NCBI RefSeq assembly: GCF_018588885.1
Contig: NZ_JAFFIW010000001.1
Location: forward strand, 1 to 64,000
Direction: 5' to 3'
Length of the DNA: 64,000 nt
DNA from: Mesorhizobium sp. dw_380
GTDB lineage: Bacteria > Pseudomonadota > Alphaproteobacteria > Rhizobiales > Rhizobiaceae
The translations under genes were made by a program, and so were the position numbers. Of the stretch, positions 11,750-22,026 are shown piece by piece. A model generated the notes under the pieces. It did not search any database and was not told the DNA's origin. It saw only the letters and a list, made by a program, of their open reading frames with translations. Numbering within the stretch: position 1 is the first letter of the stretch; each line of letters opens with the position of its first letter.

Positions 11750-12821
11750 CGAGGCCGATATCGGCCAGCAGCTTCGACTGGTGATCGGCGATCAGCGCGC
11801 CGACGATTTCGTCGAGCTCGCCCATCATCACCCGGTCGAGCTTGTAGAGCGTCAGGTTGATGCGATGGTCGGTGACGCGGCCCTGCGGGAAATTATAGGT
11901 GCGGATGCGCTCCGAGCGGTCGCCGGAGCCGACTTGCGACTTGCGCGATTCCGAGCGCTCCTCGTCCGCCTTGCCGCGCTCCAGGTCGTAGAGCCGGGCC
12001 CGCAGGATCTGCATGGCCTTCGCCCGGTTCTGGTGCTGCGATTTCTCCGCCTGCACCACCATGATGCCGGTCGGCAGATGGGTGATGCGGACCGCGGAAT
12101 CGGTGGTGTTGACGTGCTGGCCGCCGGAGCCCGAAGCGCGCATCGTATCGATGCGGATGTCTTCGGCGCGGATCTCGATATCGACCTCTTCCGCTTCCGG
12201 CAGCACGGCGACGGTCGCGGCGGAAGTGTGGATGCGCCCGCTGGCCTCGGTCGCCGGCACGCGCTGGACGCGGTGCACCCCGGATTCGAATTTCAGATGG
12301 GCAAATACGCCCTTGCCGGACACGGTGGCGATGATTTCCTTGAACCCGCCGGCATCGCCGTCGCTGGCCGACACCGTCTCGAACCGCCAGCCGCGTTCGG
12401 CGGCGTAGCGCTCATACATGCGAAACAGGTCGCCGGCGAAGAGTGCCGCCTCGTCACCGCCGGTACCGGCACGGATTTCGAGGATGGCGTTCTTGTCGTC
12501 GGCTGCGTCCTTGGGCAGGAGCAGGATCTGGATGTCCTTCTGCAGCGCCTCGATGCGCTCCTCCACGCCGGGCAGATCAGCCTCGGCGAGTGCCCGCATC
12601 TCGGCATCGGTGCCCTTGTCGGCCAGCATCGCTTCGAGGTCGGCCTGCTCATGCTCGGCCGAGCGCAGCTCCCTGACCTTCGCCACCATCTCCTGCAGCT
12701 CGGCATATTCCGATGCCATCTTCACATAGGCATCCGGCGCCGGTCCGGCCGACATCTGCGCTTCGAGCATCTCGAAACGCTTGACGACTTGATCCATACG
12801 ATCGCGGGGCAGATTGACCAT
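11742..12821 (-). CDS. prfA: Peptide chain release factor 1
   Basis: RF1 ends translation at UAA and UAG. The 359-residue protein has the stop-codon-reading tripeptide P189-A190-T191 and the peptidyl hydrolysis motif G233-G234-Q235, whose Gln is the PrmC target. I start it at ATG 12821 ([11 protein letters not shown]); further-upstream in-frame codons would run into ptsP, which ends at 12832. The 10-bp gap from ptsP and overlap with prmC indicate one operon: ptsP-prfA-prmC. Confidence 0.97.
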   Translation of the reverse strand: MVNLPRDRMDQVVKRFEMLEAQMSAGPAPDAYVKMASEYAELQEMVAKVRELRSAEHEQADLEAMLADKGTDAEMRALAEADLPGVEERIEALQKDIQILLLPKDAADDKNAILEIRAGTGGDEAALFAGDLFRMYERYAAERGWRFETVSASDGDAGGFKEIIATVSGKGVFAHLKFESGVHRVQRVPATEASGRIHTSAATVAVLPEAEEVDIEIRAEDIRIDTMRASGSGGQHVNTTDSAVRITHLPTGIMVVQAEKSQHQNRAKAMQILRARLYDLERGKADEERSESRKSQVGSGDRSERIRTYNFPQGRVTDHRINLTLYKLDRVMMGELDEIVGALIADHQSKLLADIGLDG

Positions 12822-12831
12822 GATGAGGGTG

Positions 12832-15102
12832 CTACAACGGGATCGAGCGGTCGTCGGCAAAGGCCTGTAGCAGCGCCCGCATCGGCAATCCCTGCGCCGG
12901 CGCCATCAGATTGTCGTCGAAGAACGCCGTCAGCTCCTCCAGCGGCAGCTCCGTCAGCATCGCCTTGACCGGGCCGATCGAGGCCGGCGACATCGAGATC
13001 GAGCGGAAGCCGAGGCCGATCAGCGCCATCGCCGAGATCGGCTTGCCGGCAAGTTCGCCGCAGAGCGTGACCGGCGTGTGGTTGCGGGCGCCGGCGTCGG
13101 CAATCTGCTTGAGCACGCGCAGGAAGGGTGCCGACAGCGTGTCGAACCGGTTGGCCAACTGCGTGTTGCCGCGGTCGACCGCCATGACGAACTGGAACAG
13201 ATCGTTCGAACCGACAGAAACGAAATCGACCGCCTTCATCAGTTCGTCGAGCTGGAACAGAAGCGACGGCACTTCCAGCATGGCGCCCAGTTTGAGGCTG
13301 GTCGGCAAATGATGGGCGAAGCGGGACAAATGCCGCACCTCGCGGTCGATGATCTCGCGCGCCTGGGCGATTTCGCCAAGTTCGGTCACCATCGGCAGCA
13401 TCAGCTTGAGTTCGCGCCCGCCGCTGGCCTTCAGCAGGGCGCGAATCTGCGTGCGCAGCAACCCTGGCCGGTCAAGCGTGAGCCGGATCGCCCGCCAGCC
13501 AAGCGCCGGATTCTCTTCCTGGATGGCGCCTTTGAAGTAGGGCAGCACCTTGTCGCCGCCGATATCGATGGTGCGGAAGGTGACCGGCTTGCCGCGCGCC
13601 GCCTCTAGCACGTCGCGATAGAGTTTCTCCTGCGCTTCGGCGCGCGGAAAGGTCGAGGCGACCATGAACTGCAGCTCGGTGCGGAACAGGCCAATGCCGG
13701 CCGCGCCCGCCTCGGCAAGCTGCGGCAGGTCGACGGCAAGTCCGGCATTCATCAGCAGGTCGACCTGGACGCCGTCCTTGGTCGTCGACGGCTTCTTGCG
13801 CAGCTCGCGATAGACCTCCTGCCGGCGCGCGCGGAACCGCACCTTTTCGGCATAGGCAGCTTCGAGATCGGACTGCGGCCGCAGATGGATCGTGCCTTCT
13901 TCGCCGTCGACAATGATGGCATCGCCGTTTTCCGCCATGGAAACGGCGCCCTTCATCTGGCCGGCGACTGGAATGCCCATGGCGCGGGCGACGATGACGA
14001 CGTGGCTGGTGGCCGCGCCATCCTCGAGCACCAGCCCGCGCAGCTTGTCGCGGGGGTAATCGAGCAGTTCGGCGGCGCCCATCGAGCGGGCGACGATGAT
14101 GGCGTCCTTGGGCAGCGAGGCGGCGACATCTTCCGGCCCACGTCCCATCAGCTGGCGCAGCAGCCGGTTGGCGAGGTCGTCGAAATCGCTCATCCGCTCG
14201 CGCAGATAGGGATCGGTCATGTGCAGCATGCGGGCACGCATGTCGCTTTGTACCTTTTCCACCGCAGCCTCCGCCGTCAGGCCGTTGCGGATCGCCTCTT
14301 CCAGGCGCCGCACCCAGCCGCGGTCGTTGGCGAACATGCGGTAGGCTTCCAGCACCTGACGGTGTTCGCCCTCGAACGCGACGTCGCGGCGCTCCAGCAT
14401 GTCGTCGATGGAGAGCCGCAGCGAGCCAAGCGAGGCTTCGAGCCGCCGGACCTCTTCTTCGCTGTCCTCGTTGAACAGATTGGTGACGACGATGCGCGGC
14501 TCGTGCAGCACGACATGGCCAAGCCCGACGCCTTCGTTGAAGGACAGGCCGGTGAAACTGACCGGGCGTCGCAAATCGAGTTCGAGGCCCGGCCGGGTCA
14601 GCCGCGCCAGATCGCCGGTGGCGATCATCTCGGCGATGACCATCGCGGTGGTTTCCAGCGCCTCAACCTCGTCGTCGCGATAATGGCGCATGGTCTTGTT
14701 CTGGACGACAAGGACGCCCAGAGTGCGCCCTGCCCGCAACACTGGCACGCCAAGGAAGGAATTGTAGATCTCTTCCCCGGTCTCCGGCAGATAGGCGAAA
14801 GCCGGGTGTTCCTGCGCGTTGGACAGGTTGAGCGGCCGCGCGCTGGCGGCAATCGTGCCGACAAGGCCCTGCCCCAGCCTCAGTTGCGCCAGGTGGACGG
14901 CGTTCGGGTTCAAACCTTCGGTGGCGTAGAGCTCGAGCACCGAATCTGCGCGCAGCACGTAAAGCGAGCACACTTCCGCGACCATGTTGGAGGCGATGTC
15001 GCGCACGATGCGGTCAAGCCGCTCCTGCGGCTCCAGCGGCTCTTGCATGAGCTCGCGGAGCCGTTTCAGCAAAACGCGCGGGCCACTGGCCTGGTCACGC
15101 AT
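12832..15102 (-). CDS. ptsP: Nitrogen PTS enzyme I, PtsP (GAF-EI)
   Basis: This is the phosphoenolpyruvate-dependent first kinase of the regulatory PTS-Ntr chain, passing phosphate to NPr and EIIA-Ntr. The 756 residues comprise a GAF domain (about 25-160, thought to sense nitrogen metabolites such as glutamine), the EI N-domain, the swivelling His domain with H367 in GAATSH, and the PEP-binding TIM barrel (about 430-740) with the CGELAG cysteine motif. All key residues look intact. Its PTS partners are not in this window. It lies 80 bp downstream of lysC and 10 bp upstream of prfA on the same strand, an order common in rhizobia. Confidence 0.96.
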   Translation of the reverse strand: MRDQASGPRVLLKRLRELMQEPLEPQERLDRIVRDIASNMVAEVCSLYVLRADSVLELYATEGLNPNAVHLAQLRLGQGLVGTIAASARPLNLSNAQEHPAFAYLPETGEEIYNSFLGVPVLRAGRTLGVLVVQNKTMRHYRDDEVEALETTAMVIAEMIATGDLARLTRPGLELDLRRPVSFTGLSFNEGVGLGHVVLHEPRIVVTNLFNEDSEEEVRRLEASLGSLRLSIDDMLERRDVAFEGEHRQVLEAYRMFANDRGWVRRLEEAIRNGLTAEAAVEKVQSDMRARMLHMTDPYLRERMSDFDDLANRLLRQLMGRGPEDVAASLPKDAIIVARSMGAAELLDYPRDKLRGLVLEDGAATSHVVIVARAMGIPVAGQMKGAVSMAENGDAIIVDGEEGTIHLRPQSDLEAAYAEKVRFRARRQEVYRELRKKPSTTKDGVQVDLLMNAGLAVDLPQLAEAGAAGIGLFRTELQFMVASTFPRAEAQEKLYRDVLEAARGKPVTFRTIDIGGDKVLPYFKGAIQEENPALGWRAIRLTLDRPGLLRTQIRALLKASGGRELKLMLPMVTELGEIAQAREIIDREVRHLSRFAHHLPTSLKLGAMLEVPSLLFQLDELMKAVDFVSVGSNDLFQFVMAVDRGNTQLANRFDTLSAPFLRVLKQIADAGARNHTPVTLCGELAGKPISAMALIGLGFRSISMSPASIGPVKAMLTELPLEELTAFFDDNLMAPAQGLPMRALLQAFADDRSIPL

Positions 15103-15182
15103 CGCGGCTTCTTCTCCAATGAAACACTTGCCGGCGCAGTTTCCGCCGCGGCCGGCACGCGCGCAACAACTGATTCAGTCTG

Positions 15183-16436
15183 CTACTGCTTATCCAGACC
15201 GTAGACGGAATGCAAAGTGCGAACCGCAAGTTCCGTATACGGACCGTCGATCAGTATCGAAATCTTGATCTCGGAGGTGGTGATGGCGCGAATGTTGATC
15301 GCCTTGTCGGCCAGCGCCTTGAAGGCGGTGGCCGCGACACCGGCGTGGCTCCTCATGCCGATGCCGATAACCGAAACCTTGGACATGCCGGCTTCCGACT
15401 GCACGACATCATAGCCGACCTCGGCCTTCAGCCGATCGAGCACGGCAAGCGCCTTGTCGACGTCGCCCGATGGCACCGTGAAGGTCATGTCGGTGAACTT
15501 GCCGTCCTCGGAGATGTTCTGGACGATCATGTCGACGTTGATGTTGGCCTCGGCAAGCGGCCCGAAAATGCCGGCGGCGACGCCTGGGCGGTCGCCGACG
15601 CGGCGCAGCGAAATCTGGGCCTCGTCCTTGGCGTAGGCAATTCCGGTGACGACCTGCTGTTCCACGATCTCTTCCTCGTCGCAAATGAGCGTTCCCGGAG
15701 GATTGAGCAAATCCCCCATTCCGGGCGCGTCGGGATCGTCGAAAGACGACCGCACGAAGGTACGCACCCTGTGCACCATGGCAAGCTCGACCGAACGCAC
15801 CTGCAGAACCTTGGCGCCGAGCGAAGCCATTTCAAGCATTTCCTCGAACGAAATCTTGGCCAGCCGGCGCGCTTTCGGCTCGATACGCGGATCGGTGGTG
15901 TAGACGCCGTCGACATCGGTGTAGATGTCGCAGCGGTCGGCCTTGACCGCCGCGGCGATGGCCACGGCGCTGGTGTCGGAGCCGCCACGTCCGAGCGTGG
16001 CGATCCGATTGTCAGGCCCGATGCCCTGGAAGCCGGCGATCACGGCGACCTGGCCTTCGCCGAAGCGCTTGACCAGGAAAGCGCCGTCGATGTCGAGGAT
16101 GCGCGCCGCGCCATGCGCGTTGTCGGTCTTGATCGGGACCTGCCAGCCCTGCCAGGAGCGGGCATGAACGCCCATGTTCTGAAGCGTGATCGCCAGAAGG
16201 CCAGCCGTGACCTGCTCGCCGGAAGCGACGACCGCGTCATATTCACGCGCATCGTGCATCGGCGATGCCTCGCGCGTCCATTGGACCAGTTCGTTGGTTT
16301 TGCCGGCCATCGCCGAAACCACCACCGCCACCTCATGGCCGGCGTCGACCTCGCGTTTGACGTGACGCGCCACATTGCGGATGCGGGCGATGTCGGCGAC
16401 GGAGGTTCCGCCGAATTTCATCACGATGCGCGCCAT
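15183..16436 (-). CDS. lysC: Aspartate kinase
   Basis: This enzyme phosphorylates aspartate, the first step toward lysine, threonine and methionine. The 417-residue protein has the kinase start KFGGTSV (about 7-13), the GRGGSDTSA segment near 150, and two C-terminal ACT domains (about 270-400) that give feedback control by lysine and threonine in this class. ATG 16436 places KFGGTSV at the usual distance; an in-frame start at 16514 would add 26 unrelated residues. It is divergent from the histidine kinase with 223 bp between. It may be transcribed on into ptsP. Confidence 0.96.
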   Translation of the reverse strand: MARIVMKFGGTSVADIARIRNVARHVKREVDAGHEVAVVVSAMAGKTNELVQWTREASPMHDAREYDAVVASGEQVTAGLLAITLQNMGVHARSWQGWQVPIKTDNAHGAARILDIDGAFLVKRFGEGQVAVIAGFQGIGPDNRIATLGRGGSDTSAVAIAAAVKADRCDIYTDVDGVYTTDPRIEPKARRLAKISFEEMLEMASLGAKVLQVRSVELAMVHRVRTFVRSSFDDPDAPGMGDLLNPPGTLICDEEEIVEQQVVTGIAYAKDEAQISLRRVGDRPGVAAGIFGPLAEANINVDMIVQNISEDGKFTDMTFTVPSGDVDKALAVLDRLKAEVGYDVVQSEAGMSKVSVIGIGMRSHAGVAATAFKALADKAINIRAITTSEIKISILIDGPYTELAVRTLHSVYGLDKQ

Positions 16437-16659
16437 GGAAGCGAAATGCCTTTGACTGAAGCCGGCCTGGAGCCGGAAACGGAGGAAAGCGCCCGGCTGC
16501 CGCCGGCCGCTCAATGCGCGGCCTCCTTAGCCAAATGATGAAGGTTTCGCAAGGCTGGCCGCGGACTGCCGGCTTCAAGAAGACTGCATATTGCCTTCCA
16601 GGCCAGTGCCGCTTACCAAATGTGACCCGCGAGGAATTCCTTTTGGTTCGGCAGAATAG

Positions 16660-18522
16660 ATGATTGCCCGTCTTCGGCGTGCCATGCGATGGCAATCGGT
16701 ACCACTCGTCACCGGCTTCGCTGTATTGGCGCTGATCGTCGGCGCCCGTGCCGTGCTCGTCGAAAGCCAGCGAGCCAATCGCGCCGCCGCTCGCGAGACA
16801 ATCGAGTATCAACAGTTGCTTTCCGGGCTGCTTTCAATGGCGCAGGACGCCGAGAGCGGTCAGCGCGGCTATCTCTTGACCGGCGAGAAATCCTATCTCG
16901 AACCTTACCGGAAGGCAGTCGATGCCATTCCGGGGCAGCTCTCCCGCATCGACGCCATGACGGCTTCGGACGACCAGCTCGTCCAGCAGATCAATCACAT
17001 CAAGGACGCGCTTTCGCAAAAGCAGGCTGAACAGGCCCGGACAATTGCCCTCTATGACAAGGGCGACGCGGCCGACGCGCTGCAACTGGTCCGCAGCGGA
17101 CAGGGCAAGGCCGCCATGGACGAAATCCGCACCAGCATGGATACGATCCGCCGCATCGGCGCCGCCGACATCGCCGCGCGCGACGAGCACACGGACCGAG
17201 TTGAAATCTGGTTGCGCATCGGTTCGCTGGCGGCCCTGCTGGCGATCTTCCTGCTCGGCGTCTACACCATCCGCGAATCCCGCCGCCGCTTCCGCGACGT
17301 TGTCGTCGGCCAGGAAGAGCTGATGCGCAAGAACATCGAACTCGGCAACGAGATCCAGACGCGTGAAAAAGCCGAGTCGCAGATACGCCAGTTGCAGAAG
17401 ATGGAGGCCGTCGGGCAACTGACCGGCGGCATCGCCCACGATTTCAACAACATGCTGGCGGTGATCCTCAGCGCGATGAACCTTGCCCAGCGCAAGCTGA
17501 AGCGCGGCGAGCACGACTTGGAAAAGCTCATCGAGGCCGCGGCCGACGCGGCCAGCCGTGCCGCCAATCTGACCTCCCGGCTGCTTGCCTTCTCCCGCCA
17601 GCAGCCGCTGGCACCGCAGGTCGTCGACGCCAACCGGCTGGTGACCGGCATGTCCGACCTTCTGCGTCGTGTTCTGGGTGAAGGCATCCGCATCGAAACG
17701 GTTCTGGCGGGCGGCCTGTGGAAAACCCACGCGGATCCCAGCCAGATCGAGAATGCGATTCTCAACCTGGCCGTCAATGCCCGTGACGCGATGGGCGAAG
17801 ACGGCAAGCTGACCGTCGAAACCGCCAACAGCCATCTCGACGACAGTTACGCCACCACCCATCCCGAGGTGACCGCCGGCCAGTATGTGATGATTGCGGT
17901 CAGCGATACCGGTGAGGGCATGCCGGCGGATGTGATGGCGAAGGCGTTCGAGCCCTTTTTCACGACCAAGCCGGTCAACAAGGGCACGGGACTTGGGCTG
18001 AGCCAGGTGTTCGGCTTCGTCAAACAGTCGGGGGGCCACGTCAAGATCTACTCCGAACCGGGCGAAGGCACGACGGTCAGGATCTACCTGCCCCGTTTTT
18101 TCGGACCGGAGGAGGCGGCAGTACATGCCGAGCGCGGCGACAGCACCGCCAAGGTCACCGAAACGATCCTCGTCGTCGAGGACGACGCCGGCGTGCGGGC
18201 CGCCACGACAGAGGCCATGCGCGAACTCGGCTATACAGTCATCCACGTTGGAAGCGGTCAGGAGGCTCTTGAGAAGCTAGCCGCGACACCTGGCATTGCC
18301 CTGCTTTTCACGGACATTGTTATGCCGGTGATGAACGGCCGCAAGCTCGCCGAAGAGGCGGTGGCGCGCCAACCCGGCCTGAAAGTCGTCTTCACCACTG
18401 GTTTCACCAGGAATGCCGTCGTCCACAACGGCGTGCTCGACCATGACGTGCACTTCCTGGCCAAGCCGTTCAGCATCGAGCAACTGGCCGCGAAGCTGCG
18501 CGATGTGCTGGACGCGAAATAG
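16660..18522 (+). CDS. CHASE3 hybrid sensor histidine kinase with receiver domain
   Basis: This is a membrane-bound sensor kinase that carries its own receiver. Order: TM1 (about 14-33), a periplasmic CHASE3 domain (about 40-175, with the ESGQRGYLLTG signature), TM2 (about 185-205), a coiled coil, HisKA with H260 in GGIAHDFNN, HATPase_c (about 365-490, GTGLGLSQV box) and a C-terminal REC domain with phospho-acceptor D552 in FTDIVMP. No output-domain response regulator is nearby, so the receiver either passes phosphate onward or feeds back. The CHASE3 ligand is unknown. It converges on the glycolipid-binding-domain gene 19 bp away, which need not be functionally linked. Confidence 0.92.
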   Translation: MIARLRRAMRWQSVPLVTGFAVLALIVGARAVLVESQRANRAAARETIEYQQLLSGLLSMAQDAESGQRGYLLTGEKSYLEPYRKAVDAIPGQLSRIDAMTASDDQLVQQINHIKDALSQKQAEQARTIALYDKGDAADALQLVRSGQGKAAMDEIRTSMDTIRRIGAADIAARDEHTDRVEIWLRIGSLAALLAIFLLGVYTIRESRRRFRDVVVGQEELMRKNIELGNEIQTREKAESQIRQLQKMEAVGQLTGGIAHDFNNMLAVILSAMNLAQRKLKRGEHDLEKLIEAAADAASRAANLTSRLLAFSRQQPLAPQVVDANRLVTGMSDLLRRVLGEGIRIETVLAGGLWKTHADPSQIENAILNLAVNARDAMGEDGKLTVETANSHLDDSYATTHPEVTAGQYVMIAVSDTGEGMPADVMAKAFEPFFTTKPVNKGTGLGLSQVFGFVKQSGGHVKIYSEPGEGTTVRIYLPRFFGPEEAAVHAERGDSTAKVTETILVVEDDAGVRAATTEAMRELGYTVIHVGSGQEALEKLAATPGIALLFTDIVMPVMNGRKLAEEAVARQPGLKVVFTTGFTRNAVVHNGVLDHDVHFLAKPFSIEQLAAKLRDVLDAK

Positions 18523-18541
18523 GCAGCACCAGAGCTTCGCC

Positions 18542-19111
18542 TCAGTCCGACGCTGCCACGCTCGTCCACAGGCCAGGATAATCGACGACGAAGCCGTGCG
18601 GCGAAGCACGGAGTATCTCCTCATAACCGAACATCGGCGCGGCATAGGCGTAGCGGGTCCCGTCAAGGCGACGATAGCTCTGTTCCAGACGCACCAGTTC
18701 CAGCGCAGGGAAGGTCAGGTAGGCAGCCGGAGCGGGCATCGTCTCCCCGATGCCGAGAGCGAGCCGGCGGATCGCCAGCAGGTTCGACGCCGGCGTGAAA
18801 CCAAGGTCGACGTCGACGAGGCCGGCAACACCGTTCTGCGGTTCACCGTTCAGCATCCACCGGCCGTCGGAATCGCGTTCGATCTCATAGTGCAGCTTGC
18901 GCATGCCGAGAAAGCCTTCGACACGCGCCGATCGGGTGCGCCAGCCGGCGTCGCAAATCACCTCATAGGCAAGGCAGCATGGTTCGCCGTCCTGGACGAC
19001 GATGGCCTGTCCCTGGAGACTGAACCCGCCGTCGGTCTGCGAAAGCAGGCAGGCGTCGTGGCCTTCCACATCCAGCCGGCGCCACAGGATCGAAGCCATC
19101 TTCCGTGTCAT
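18542..19111 (-). CDS. Putative glycolipid-binding domain protein (PF06475 type)
   Basis: This 189-residue protein resembles the DUF1089 family, labelled putative glycolipid-binding from structural similarity. Visible family features are the N-terminal ILWRRLDVEGHDAC strand, a central DVDLGFTPASN segment and the late YRRLDGTRYAY. There is no signal peptide or membrane helix, so it should be cytoplasmic. The biochemical role is unproven in the family. It is divergent from ubiG (184 bp), and an alternative start is ATG 19099, four codons in. Confidence 0.75.
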   Translation of the reverse strand: MTRKMASILWRRLDVEGHDACLLSQTDGGFSLQGQAIVVQDGEPCCLAYEVICDAGWRTRSARVEGFLGMRKLHYEIERDSDGRWMLNGEPQNGVAGLVDVDLGFTPASNLLAIRRLALGIGETMPAPAAYLTFPALELVRLEQSYRRLDGTRYAYAAPMFGYEEILRASPHGFVVDYPGLWTSVAASD

Positions 19112-19295
19112 CGTCGTCTCCCTTTGAACTCAAAGCGTATCCTCTCTTCGCCCGCCAGGCCGATTGTGTTTCGCCCCCAATGCCCGGCAGGTGACATGTC
19201 CTGACAGAGCGCATTGCTTGGCCAGTGGAGGAAAAATGCTGCCTTGACATTCGCGGCCTCACGCCCGACTTCCTAGCGTTCGAGGAGACCAAATA

Positions 19296-20045
19296 ATGCC
19301 AGAGCCCCGACGATCGACGATCGATGCCGGAGAAGTGGAACGCTTTTCCGCCCTTGCCGCCGAGTGGTGGAACCCGAACGGCAAGTTTCGTCCGCTGCAC
19401 AAATTCAACCCGGTCCGGCTTTCCTATATCCGCGACCAGATAGCGACGCGCTTCGGCCGTGACCCGCGTGCGGCGCGGCCTTTCGAGGGCCTGCGCATCC
19501 TCGATATCGGCTGTGGCGGCGGTCTTCTTTGCGAGCCTATGGCGCGGCTTGGCGCCGAGGTGGTCGGAGCAGATGCCTCCGAGACGAACATCGAAGTGGC
19601 GAAGCTGCATGCGGCCGAGGGCAATGTGAGCGTCGACTATCGCGCCACGACCGCCGAGGACCTTGCCGATGCCGGCGAGACATTCGACGTCATTCTCAAC
19701 ATGGAAGTGGTCGAGCATGTCGCCGATATCGACCTGTTCGTCGCCAAATGCGGTCAGATGGTCCGGCCCGGCGGCATCATGTTCGTGGCCACCATCAACC
19801 GCACGCTGAAGGCGCTGGGGCTGGCCATCATCGGCGCCGAATATGTGCTGCGCTGGTTGCCGCGCGGCACCCACCAGTTCGGCAAGCTGGTGCGTCCGGA
19901 AGAGCTGGAGAAAGCGCTTGGTGGCGCCGGCCTGACCGTTATCGATCGCACCGGCGTCACCTACAATCCGCTGGCCGACCGCTGGGCGCGCTCGAAGGAT
20001 ATGGACGTCAACTACATGGTGCTGGCGGAAAAATCATCGGTCTGA
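19296..20045 (+). CDS. ubiG: Ubiquinone biosynthesis O-methyltransferase
   Basis: This enzyme carries out both O-methylations in ubiquinone synthesis with SAM. The 249-residue protein has the N-terminal [11 protein letters not shown] hallmark, the SAM loop [16 protein letters not shown] (about 68-83), NMEVVEHV as post-I motif and the GTHQFGKLV stretch near 188, which is specific to UbiG. GAGGAGA precedes ATG 19296. It appears to be a single-gene unit, followed by a RIME-like hairpin repeat. Confidence 0.95.
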   Translation: MPEPRRSTIDAGEVERFSALAAEWWNPNGKFRPLHKFNPVRLSYIRDQIATRFGRDPRAARPFEGLRILDIGCGGGLLCEPMARLGAEVVGADASETNIEVAKLHAAEGNVSVDYRATTAEDLADAGETFDVILNMEVVEHVADIDLFVAKCGQMVRPGGIMFVATINRTLKALGLAIIGAEYVLRWLPRGTHQFGKLVRPEELEKALGGAGLTVIDRTGVTYNPLADRWARSKDMDVNYMVLAEKSSV

Positions 20046-20081
20046 CCACGTTCGCGGAATTCGCACCAAGGATGTGTTGAG

Positions 20082-20199
20082 ATTCAGGTCAGGCAGAGTC
20101 GAAAATGGTGGGTTCCGAGAACCGGAGCGGAGCGTACTTTTCGTACGTGAGCACCGGAAGCGCAGGAAGCCGCCGTTTGCAGACCGGCCTCACCTGAAT
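20082..20199. repeat. RIME-like intergenic mosaic repeat, copy 1
   Basis: An element of about 118 bp with terminal inverted repeats (20082-20094 and 20187-20199, 12 of 13 bases pairing) and an inner stem CGTAC/GTACG. It shares the words GAGAACCG, GAGCG and CGGAAGCGCAG with a second copy at 40226-40397. Rhizobium-specific intergenic mosaic elements of this size are known; I assign it by resemblance only. Confidence 0.6.
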
Positions 20200-20210
20200 A
20201 TCGATACATC

Positions 20211-20720
20211 CTACGCATCGAGCGGCCGGTAACCGCCCCGCCAGTAGATCAGCGCCTGGCCGGCATCGTGGGTGCGCACCGCCTCGACCGAGCCGATGAC
20301 AATGGAATGCGTGCCGCGATCGATCATCTCGTCGAGGCTGCAGTCGAACGCGGCCACCGCGTCCGAAAGCAATGACGCTCCGGTCTCTAGCGTGATCCAT
20401 TCGGCGCCCTCATAACGATCCTTGCCCTTGATGCCGCCAAAGCCGGAGAAGCGCTCGGCCACACGCTGGTGCTGAGGCCCGAGCGAATTGACGCCGAAAT
20501 GCCGGTAGCGCTCAATGACCGGCCAGGTCGACGATGATCGGTTGACGCAGGCGATGACCTTGGGCGGTTCGGCCGACAGCGACACCACCGAAATGACGAC
20601 CAGGCCAGAGCGGTCCTCGCCAACGCCGGCGGTGATGACGCTGACATTGCCGACGATGAGCCGCATGGCGGCGCGGAAATCGGCGACCCCGACAGGGCCC
20701 TCTCCCGAAGCTGTGGACAT
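20211..20720 (-). CDS. Flavin reductase domain protein (FMN-dependent, monooxygenase partner)
   Basis: This is a predicted NAD(P)H:flavin oxidoreductase that supplies reduced FMN to a monooxygenase. The 169-residue protein has the flavin_reductase fold, including the early VSVITAG, the ISVVSLSAEPP loop, the NRSS segment and the THSIVIGSVEAV strand. The start at ATG 20718-20720 begins the recognisable domain. It lies 70 bp downstream of the LLM-class monooxygenase gene on the same strand, so the two probably form a two-component system. The exact substrate is unknown. Confidence 0.88.
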   Translation of the reverse strand: MSTASGEGPVGVADFRAAMRLIVGNVSVITAGVGEDRSGLVVISVVSLSAEPPKVIACVNRSSSTWPVIERYRHFGVNSLGPQHQRVAERFSGFGGIKGKDRYEGAEWITLETGASLLSDAVAAFDCSLDEMIDRGTHSIVIGSVEAVRTHDAGQALIYWRGGYRPLDA

Positions 20721-20790
20721 AACCTTCTCCTTCGCAGCCCTGAAGCGGTTCGTCGTTTCATGAAAACGACGAACCACTCCTGGAATTACT

Positions 20791-21915
20791 CTAAGCCGCC
20801 GACTGCATCGCGGCCGGTGCGATGCGGATGCCTCTTTGTTCGAGAATGGGTAGCACGGTGTCGCGGAAATAGGGGAATTCCTCGGCATAGTCGACGAAGG
20901 ACAGCGTCGACCCGCGAAACCCGGCCTCGTGCAGGTCTGAGATCCCGTCGGCGACCTGATCGGGCGTGCCGGTGAGCGGGAAGCCGCCATGGCCCGCCGC
21001 CATGCGATCGCGAATAAGTGCCAGCAGATCATGCGGGAACGACTGCGCATGGGCGAATTGCAGCCGCACCAGATTGTCGACCGCCGCCCAATCGGCATTG
21101 GTGCGACCGAAATGCTCGAGATAATCCTTGGCTTCCTTCTCGGTCGGCCGGCAGACGACATGGGCAAAGGTCAGCACATCGACATTGCTGCCGGCAGAGA
21201 TCGCCTGTTCCTTCAGTGCGGCGATCTCGTCGCAGGAGCGCGCCAGGTCGATCGCCGGCGTGAACAGGAAATCGGCATTGCGGACCGCGAATTTGCGGCC
21301 CTCTTCCGATCCGGCGGCATTGAGGATCGGCAGCCGCGACGACGGACGCGGGTCGCCGAGCACGTTCCTGAGCTTGAACCAGGTGCCGTCCCAGTCGAAA
21401 GCCTCTGTGCGCTCCCACAGCGCCCTGACGATATCGAACCACTCCTGCGCATAGCCATAGCGCGTCACGTGGTCATCGGGCAGAATCAGGCCAAGCGCCT
21501 CATATTCCGGCTTGTTCCAGCCGGCGACGATGTTGAGGCCGATGCGGCCGCGGCTGATCTGGTCGATGGTCGCCAGTTGCTTGGCGACGACCACAGGATG
21601 GTTGGCCGCAGTATGGGTGGTGGCGAAAACCGTGATGTTGCGGGTAAGCGCCAGAAGCCCGGCCGCCCAGGTGATCGTCTCCAGCACATTGCCGTGAAAG
21701 TTGGTCTCGCCGCCATAGCCGATCCAGCGGGCAATCGGCAGCATGAAGTCGATGCCGGCCTCATCGAGCAGCTGCGCCAGCCGCAGATTGTTGTCCCAAG
21801 AACTGACCCAGCGTTCGGGGACCTTGGTGACCGTCATGCCGCCGGAACAGTTGGACGCGAAAGTGCCGAGGAAGAAAGGCTGCGCATTGGGTGCGGTCTT
21901 GTCGAGCATGCTCAT
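20791..21915 (-). CDS. LLM-class FMNH2-dependent monooxygenase (SsuD/SfnG-like)
   Basis: This is a TIM-barrel flavin monooxygenase of the bacterial luciferase-like family. The segments TTHTAANHP, ATIDQISRGRIGLNIVAGW and RYGYAQEWFDIVRALWER match the alkanesulfonate/dimethylsulfone branch, but RutA-like pyrimidine and other substrates are possible. ATG 21915 is chosen because AGGAG lies 10 bases upstream; another ATG at 21933 would fall before that site. It is first in an operon with the flavin reductase and divergent from a MarR-type regulator, with a 12-bp perfect palindrome 30 bp upstream of its start. I infer that it is induced by its substrate, perhaps an organosulfur or aromatic compound. 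Confidence 0.85.
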   Translation of the reverse strand: MSMLDKTAPNAQPFFLGTFASNCSGGMTVTKVPERWVSSWDNNLRLAQLLDEAGIDFMLPIARWIGYGGETNFHGNVLETITWAAGLLALTRNITVFATTHTAANHPVVVAKQLATIDQISRGRIGLNIVAGWNKPEYEALGLILPDDHVTRYGYAQEWFDIVRALWERTEAFDWDGTWFKLRNVLGDPRPSSRLPILNAAGSEEGRKFAVRNADFLFTPAIDLARSCDEIAALKEQAISAGSNVDVLTFAHVVCRPTEKEAKDYLEHFGRTNADWAAVDNLVRLQFAHAQSFPHDLLALIRDRMAAGHGGFPLTGTPDQVADGISDLHEAGFRGSTLSFVDYAEEFPYFRDTVLPILEQRGIRIAPAAMQSAA

Positions 21916-21944
21916 CGGTGGTGTTCTCCTCATTTTTTCTTATA

Positions 21945-21971
21945 ATTTATGATAGAAAGTCTATCATAAAT
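21945..21971. promoter_or_regulatory. Perfect 12-bp inverted repeat, candidate MarR-type operator
   Basis: ATTTATGATAGA (21945-21956) and TCTATCATAAAT (21960-21971) are exact reverse complements around a 3-base spacer. The site lies between the divergent monooxygenase and MarR-type regulator genes, in the likely promoter overlap, and is strikingly AT-rich for this genome. Confidence 0.8.
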
Positions 21972-22026
21972 CCATGTAGACGCAATCACCGGTATCGGCG
22001 CATGCTGACAGTGGGGGAACAGGCAG

